Shown: positions 60,737-64,000 of the stretch, piece after piece
Layout: each line of letters starts with the position of its first letter
Position numbering within the stretch: position 1 is the stretch's first letter
NCBI GenBank assembly: GCA_029247365.1
Contig: JAQWLJ010000049.1
Location: 1-64,000, forward strand
DNA: 64,000 nt
From: Acidimicrobiales bacterium
Lineage (GTDB): Bacteria; Actinomycetota; Acidimicrobiia; Acidimicrobiales; Aldehydirespiratoraceae
Reading direction: 5' to 3'
Position numbers and translations under genes: made by a program
Notes under the pieces: model-generated
What the model saw: only the letters and a program-made list of their open reading frames with translations
Databases searched by the model: none
Told to the model about the DNA's origin: nothing

Positions 60737-61149
60737 TCCGGATCGAGCTGGCGCAGGAAGATCGCACAGCGCGCATCCTCGTCATCTTCGCCAATCTGCG
60801 CGGCGACGGACTGCAGGCCGGCAAGCGCACGCAGGAAACCCTGATTGGTTTCGTGCTGCCAGCGAACGTACCCACTCCCCCGCCACCCGTTCGCCCGGAG
60901 CCGGTCGAGTCCCCGGTGGTAGCCAGTGCGGTAGGCGGCGTACTTCAGCGCCGGCTCGTCGACTGTGTCACCGAGACTCGCCCAGGCAGCGAGGAAGCGT
61001 GGCCAGCGCGCGCACACAGCTCCGATCGCACTAACGGGATCACTGGCACTGCGTGCTGCCCCAAGGGCCACGAGCGCGTCAGCCGGCTCGGGGTCGAGGA
61101 CGGTCTCGGGAGGTCCGGAGGTCGTAAGATTGACAGGACGATCGCTCAT
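60721..61149 (-). CDS. DUF3151 family protein
   Basis: 142 residues. The central part (ALKYAAYRTGYHRGLDRLRA) and GYVRWQHETNQGFLRALAGL match the actinobacterial family DUF3151. No known function. TAGGCT (61157-61162) seven bases upstream of the ATG supports the start. It overlaps the MobA-like gene and is divergent from the 61188 gene. Confidence 0.88.
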   Translation of the reverse strand: MSDRPVNLTTSGPPETVLDPEPADALVALGAARSASDPVSAIGAVCARWPRFLAAWASLGDTVDEPALKYAAYRTGYHRGLDRLRANGWRGSGYVRWQHETNQGFLRALAGLQSVAAQIGEDDEDARCAIFLRQLDPEWPPS

Positions 61150-61156
61150 GACGCCG

Positions 61157-61162
61157 AGCCTA
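61157..61162 (-). promoter_or_regulatory. -10 box of the DUF3151 gene
   Basis: TAGGCT on the minus strand, seven-base spacer to the ATG at 61149; 13 bases from the divergent -10 at 61176-61181. Confidence 0.45.
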
Positions 61163-61175
61163 ACGACCTCGCCAC

Positions 61176-61181
61176 TACGCT
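61176..61181 (+). promoter_or_regulatory. -10 box of the 61188 gene
   Basis: TACGCT with a six-base spacer to the GTG at 61188. Confidence 0.45.
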
Positions 61182-61187
61182 CCGTTC

Positions 61188-61460
61188 GTGTTTCCTGACT
61201 GGCTCACTGCCGATCGCCTGCAATGGGTCATCCTGGGTGCCCTCGCGATCAACCTCGTCGCGATGTGGCTCGTTGCAAAGTTGGTTCGCAAGGCGATCAC
61301 CAAATTCCTGCTTTTCGTGCTGCTCGCCGGACTTGGGCTTTCCCTGTGGATCCAGCGCGAAGACCTGCAGGACTGCGTAGATACGTGTGAGTGCACGCTC
61401 TATGGCCAAGATGTGGAGATCCCAGAGAATCGCCGACCGGACCGCTGTACGTCGGACTAG
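61188..61460 (+). CDS. Small two-helix membrane protein
   Basis: 90 residues. Two hydrophobic segments (about 11-31, 37-54) separated by a short basic loop (KLVRKAITK), then a C-terminal region with Cys63, Cys67 and Cys69 (CVDTCEC) and a basic tail. No family recognised. It is divergent from DUF3151 and its stop overlaps the pyk stop by four bases. Confidence 0.65.
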   Translation: MFPDWLTADRLQWVILGALAINLVAMWLVAKLVRKAITKFLLFVLLAGLGLSLWIQREDLQDCVDTCECTLYGQDVEIPENRRPDRCTSD

Positions 61461-62887
61461 GGAACGCGTTCGATCCGCAGGACGTTCGTGGCCTGTGCCC
61501 GAGAGTCGTTGCCGGCCAACACGCCAACGAGCTCGTTCGCTCGGACCAAGCCGGCACCCTTGGCCAGCATGAGCGCCTCGCCGACCATCTCCTCGTTGCT
61601 GCCACCCGCCGACATCAGCATCGGCGTTGTGCCCCAGCTGAGGGTGAGTTGCTGCACCGTGGCCTCGTTTGTGGAGAAGCCGAGAATGTTCGCCTCAGGC
61701 CGGAACCGGGCCATCGAACGAACGGTGAAGCCCGAGCCGGAGATGCAGATCACGCTTTCGATACCGAGTTCATCGGTGGCGCGCCACGCAGCCATAGTCA
61801 TCGCGTCGGTAACGGATGCGGGCTCGGCGCCTTCCTCGGTCATTCTCATCGCAGCGAGTTTGCTCGCCCATGCTTCGTAGTCCATCTCCTCGTCGGCGCG
61901 GCGGGCAATACGGCTCATAGTGCGCACGACGTTCACGGGGTCCGCACCGACCGCGGTCTCGCCGGACAACATCACCGCCGAGGAACCATCGAAGACGGCG
62001 TTGGCGACATCAGAGGCCTCGGCACGAGTGGGAGCCGGGCTGGTGACCATCGACTCGAGCATCTGGGTGGCGGTGATCACCGGACGGCCACCAGCGATGC
62101 ACTGCTGAATGATGCTTTTTTGGAGGTGTGGAAGCTCTTCGAGGCTGCACTCGTTGCCGAGGTCACCACGGGCAACCATGACCGCACCAGACGCCTCAAT
62201 GATGCCAGGAAGGTTCTCGACCGCTGCTCGAGTTTCGATCTTCGCGATCAACAGTGGCCCACGGGGGTGCGGTTCGGTGCCGACGCGACGCATGTCGTGC
62301 GCAGACCGCACGAAGCTGACCGCCACCATGTCGACGCCGGCGTCAACGAAGGCATCGAGCGCAACAAAGTCATCGGGCGTCGGAGTAGGGATCTGGAGCC
62401 GGTCGCTCGGAACGTGGACCCCGGGGCGGCCTCGAAGCGTGCTGCCGTGCACGACGTTGGCCAACATCTTGTCCAGTTGCTTGTCGGTGACTTCGAGGAT
62501 GGCACCGCCATCGCCGATGGTGAGGCGGTCGCCGACCTGGATGTCGCGCAGGAGGTATTCGTAGTCGACCTCTATGACGTCTGTCGTGGAGCCGTCCTCG
62601 CCAACGCGAAGCTCGACCGAACTGCCGGTCGGAACCTCGACTCCTGTCTCGCCGAAGGTGCCGGCGCGAACCTTCGGGCCGGGTAGGTCGACGATAATGC
62701 CGACCCGACGTCCTTCATCCTCGCTTACGCAGCGGATGCGTCGGAAGCGCTCGAGGCCCTCATCGATCGTGTTGTGGGCGAGGCCGAGGCGGGCTACGTC
62801 CATGCCCGCCCGAATCATGGCTCGCAGCGTGGACTCGTCATCACTGGCAGGGCCAATGGTGGCGACGATCTTGGTGCGACGGTTCAT
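61457..62887 (-). CDS. pyk: Pyruvate kinase with unusual cation-site residues
   Basis: 476 residues from the ATG at 62887 (TAGGCT seven bases upstream). Overall pyruvate-kinase fold is clear (KIVATIGPAS, SFVRSAHDM, AKIETRAAVENL, MVARGDLG, SGETAVG). The usual RLNFSHG is RLGLAHN (33-39) and DTKGPEIR is DLPGPKVR (67-74). Lys at the position equivalent to Glu117 and Leu in place of Thr113 are the known signature of K+-independent pyruvate kinases; the loss of Asn and Ser in the first motif goes further. It makes ATP and pyruvate from PEP and ADP. Confidence 0.9.
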   Translation of the reverse strand: MNRRTKIVATIGPASDDESTLRAMIRAGMDVARLGLAHNTIDEGLERFRRIRCVSEDEGRRVGIIVDLPGPKVRAGTFGETGVEVPTGSSVELRVGEDGSTTDVIEVDYEYLLRDIQVGDRLTIGDGGAILEVTDKQLDKMLANVVHGSTLRGRPGVHVPSDRLQIPTPTPDDFVALDAFVDAGVDMVAVSFVRSAHDMRRVGTEPHPRGPLLIAKIETRAAVENLPGIIEASGAVMVARGDLGNECSLEELPHLQKSIIQQCIAGGRPVITATQMLESMVTSPAPTRAEASDVANAVFDGSSAVMLSGETAVGADPVNVVRTMSRIARRADEEMDYEAWASKLAAMRMTEEGAEPASVTDAMTMAAWRATDELGIESVICISGSGFTVRSMARFRPEANILGFSTNEATVQQLTLSWGTTPMLMSAGGSNEEMVGEALMLAKGAGLVRANELVGVLAGNDSRAQATNVLRIERVP

Positions 62888-62894
62888 GGATCCG

Positions 62895-62900
62895 AGCCTA
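62895..62900 (-). promoter_or_regulatory. -10 box of pyk
   Basis: TAGGCT on the minus strand, seven-base spacer to the ATG at 62887. It excludes the upstream in-frame ATG at 62905. Confidence 0.45.
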
Positions 62901-62923
62901 TCCACAGGCTGGATCGGCCGGGT

Positions 62924-63682
62924 TCAGTTAAGACGAGCTAGCAGTGCCGTGGCGCGATTTCGGAGCCCATCATCATCTAACCGCTCGCCGAGTGGCCCGA
63001 GGATTGTTGCGGCGTCGCCAAATCGGCCGCGCCGCTCACAGAGAGTGGCCAGCACTCGGGGATCCCCATACAGGGCTTCGGGCAGTGCGAGGCGGAGGTC
63101 CAAAACCCACTCGAGCTGTCGCGCGTCGCGCAAGGCGTAGGAGTGCTGGAGGTTGTTCAGCACGCGGTTGACGATTGCGACGGGCCCGGCGGGCGCGAGG
63201 ATTTGCTCGCCACCCGGTGTGAGTTGGGTCATTGCCCGGCGTAGCGCCTCCGGTTCGACGACTTGGCCGCCGTTGAAGGGGTCTCGGTACTCGAGCGTGG
63301 AGGGATCGTGGACGAGAAAGTGCCCCGGTGCCCCAATCGCTTCGATCGCGACACCGACGCGCCGCGCGACTGCGATCACGACGACAGACAGGGTGATCGG
63401 TATGCCGAGTCGTCGCTCGAGGACCACGTCGAGCAGGGAGTTTCGTGGGTCCTGATAGTCGGCGGCGTCACCGCGGAAGGCGGCCGCACCGAAAAGGCTG
63501 GCACAGACAGCGGCAGCGTTCGCCTGGGGCACGGTCCGGGCTAGTTCGTCAAGCTTGGCCCGGAAGGTCTCGATATCGGCTGAGTCACCCGGACGACACT
63601 GGGCGATAGTCAGCAGCGCCTCTTCGAGCGGTACGTCGTCGGGGTCGGCAACAAAGTGCCGTAACCGCTGGGGCAGGTCCAT
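62924..63682 (-). CDS. SirB1/YchA-like transglutaminase-fold protein with TPR-like end
   Basis: 252 residues. YQDPRNSLLDVVLERRLGIP and GVAIEAIGAPGHFLVHD are SirB1-family signatures, a transglutaminase-like fold usually without the catalytic triad; the C-terminal third is helical and repeat-like (LNNLQHSYALRDARQLEWVL). Function in bacteria is unknown. TACCGT (63689-63694) six bases upstream supports the ATG. Confidence 0.82.
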   Translation of the reverse strand: MDLPQRLRHFVADPDDVPLEEALLTIAQCRPGDSADIETFRAKLDELARTVPQANAAAVCASLFGAAAFRGDAADYQDPRNSLLDVVLERRLGIPITLSVVVIAVARRVGVAIEAIGAPGHFLVHDPSTLEYRDPFNGGQVVEPEALRRAMTQLTPGGEQILAPAGPVAIVNRVLNNLQHSYALRDARQLEWVLDLRLALPEALYGDPRVLATLCERRGRFGDAATILGPLGERLDDDGLRNRATALLARLN

Positions 63683-63688
63683 TGGTTC

Positions 63689-63694
63689 ACGGTA
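63689..63694 (-). promoter_or_regulatory. -10 box of the SirB1-like gene
   Basis: TACCGT on the minus strand, six-base spacer to the ATG at 63682. The divergent GDPD -10 is 25 bases away. Confidence 0.45.
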
Positions 63695-63719
63695 CCCAAG
63701 GCAGGGCCTGGGCCTTCGC

Positions 63720-63725
63720 TAGGGT
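63720..63725 (+). promoter_or_regulatory. -10 box of the second GDPD gene
   Basis: TAGGGT with a six-base spacer to the GTG at 63732. An in-frame TAG at 63720-63722 leaves this GTG as the only possible start before the catalytic HRG motif. Confidence 0.5.
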
Positions 63726-63731
63726 CACTGG

Positions 63732-64000
63732 GTGCCCCACCCGTACCTCGCTACCGACGGTCCCGTCGGCTTCGCTCATCGGGGTGGTGCCCGCGTGCAC
63801 CCGGAAAATACCGAGCGGGCATTTCGCCACGCGATGGACCTCGGCTTCCGCTACCTCGAAACCGACGTTCACGCGACCGCTGATGGTGTGCTTGCGGCCT
63901 TCCACGACGACCGCCTTGAGCGAGTGACCGACGCCGCCGGCGCGATTGCCGATCTGACCTGGTCGGAGGTTTCTCAAGCGAGGGTCGGTGGAACCGATCC
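63732..64000 (+). CDS. Glycerophosphodiester phosphodiesterase, truncated by the window end
   Basis: The first ~89 residues are in the window; the gene continues past 64000. FAHRGG (catalytic His-Arg), HPENTERAF, YLETDVHATADG with the metal-binding Glu/Asp, and LAAFHDDRLERVTD with the second His identify GDPD. It should hydrolyse glycerophosphodiesters. It is more typical of the family than the 16.5 kb paralogue. GTG start with a leaderless-type -10. Confidence 0.88.
   Translation, partial: MPHPYLATDGPVGFAHRGGARVHPENTERAFRHAMDLGFRYLETDVHATADGVLAAFHDDRLERVTDAAGAIADLTWSEVSQARVGGTD

Overview
The window looks like a chromosomal segment of a high-GC actinobacterium, most likely of the class Acidimicrobiia (inference). 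It carries a complete Pup-proteasome system (Pup, PafA, Dop, PrcA, PrcB, ARC/Mpa ATPase, PafB/PafC), a fused two-domain FbiC for coenzyme F420, the actinobacterial families DUF3151 and DUF4193, a HelY-type helicase beside tatA/tatC, and many starts placed 6-9 bases after a TAnnnT -10 box. Almost all of it is tightly packed core genome. I saw no rRNA, tRNA, CRISPR array, insertion sequence or prophage. The only clearly decayed locus is an SLH-CAP gene at 50.5-51.4 kb.

Layout. 0-9.4 kb: housekeeping genes (DUF459 hydrolase, YqgE, ThiD, SET-domain protein, RlmI-like methyltransferase, threonine dehydratase, an RGG-type putative RNA-binding protein with an enoyl-CoA hydratase, Nudix, GNAT, a very acidic DUF4193 protein). 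9.7-17.2 kb: a long ThyX-like protein, a shortened diacylglycerol-kinase-like protein, helY, tatC and tatA in one direction, then a GDPD. 17.2-25.7 kb (minus strand): lepB, pafC, pafB, pafA, prcA, prcB, pup, dop, alr. 25.7-32.7 kb: a four-gene general amino-acid ABC transporter and glutamate dehydrogenase, wedged between dop and the proteasomal ATPase gene at 32.7-34.4 kb. 34.6-35.4 kb: ferredoxin and PPOX oxidoreductase on the plus strand. 35.3-41.0 kb: a nine-gene minus-strand operon with 1-4 base overlaps at most junctions: PBP4-like protein, LON-domain protein, three small proteins, a ubiquitin-fold ThiS/MoaD protein, a frameshifted TtuA/Ncs6-type thiolase, TrmI and a trypsin-like lipoprotein. 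41-50.3 kb: TetR, a small protein, FIST sensor, transketolase, transaldolase, a SNF2 helicase with a structured leader, and its small partner. 51.4-64 kb: HxlR regulator with fbiC, a LOG-family protein, a Cys-rich protein, ClC channel, a 55-residue protein, RNase D, MobA-like, DUF3151, pyruvate kinase, a SirB1-like protein, and a second GDPD that runs off the end.

How the genes work together. Pup is deamidated by Dop, ligated to target lysines by PafA, unfolded by ARC/Mpa (its C-terminal GQYL tail docks on the 20S core) and degraded by PrcA/PrcB. PafB/PafC are the linked WYL regulators. The embedded amino-acid importer and glutamate dehydrogenase suggest a nitrogen-recycling theme (inference). 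Next to the ATPase, the Ubl-thiolase-TrmI set resembles the tRNA T-loop modification module of Thermus, but the thiolase is frameshifted and the Ubl lacks the terminal Gly-Gly. Transketolase and transaldolase form the non-oxidative pentose-phosphate pair. FbiC makes the F420 chromophore, possibly used by the PPOX protein.
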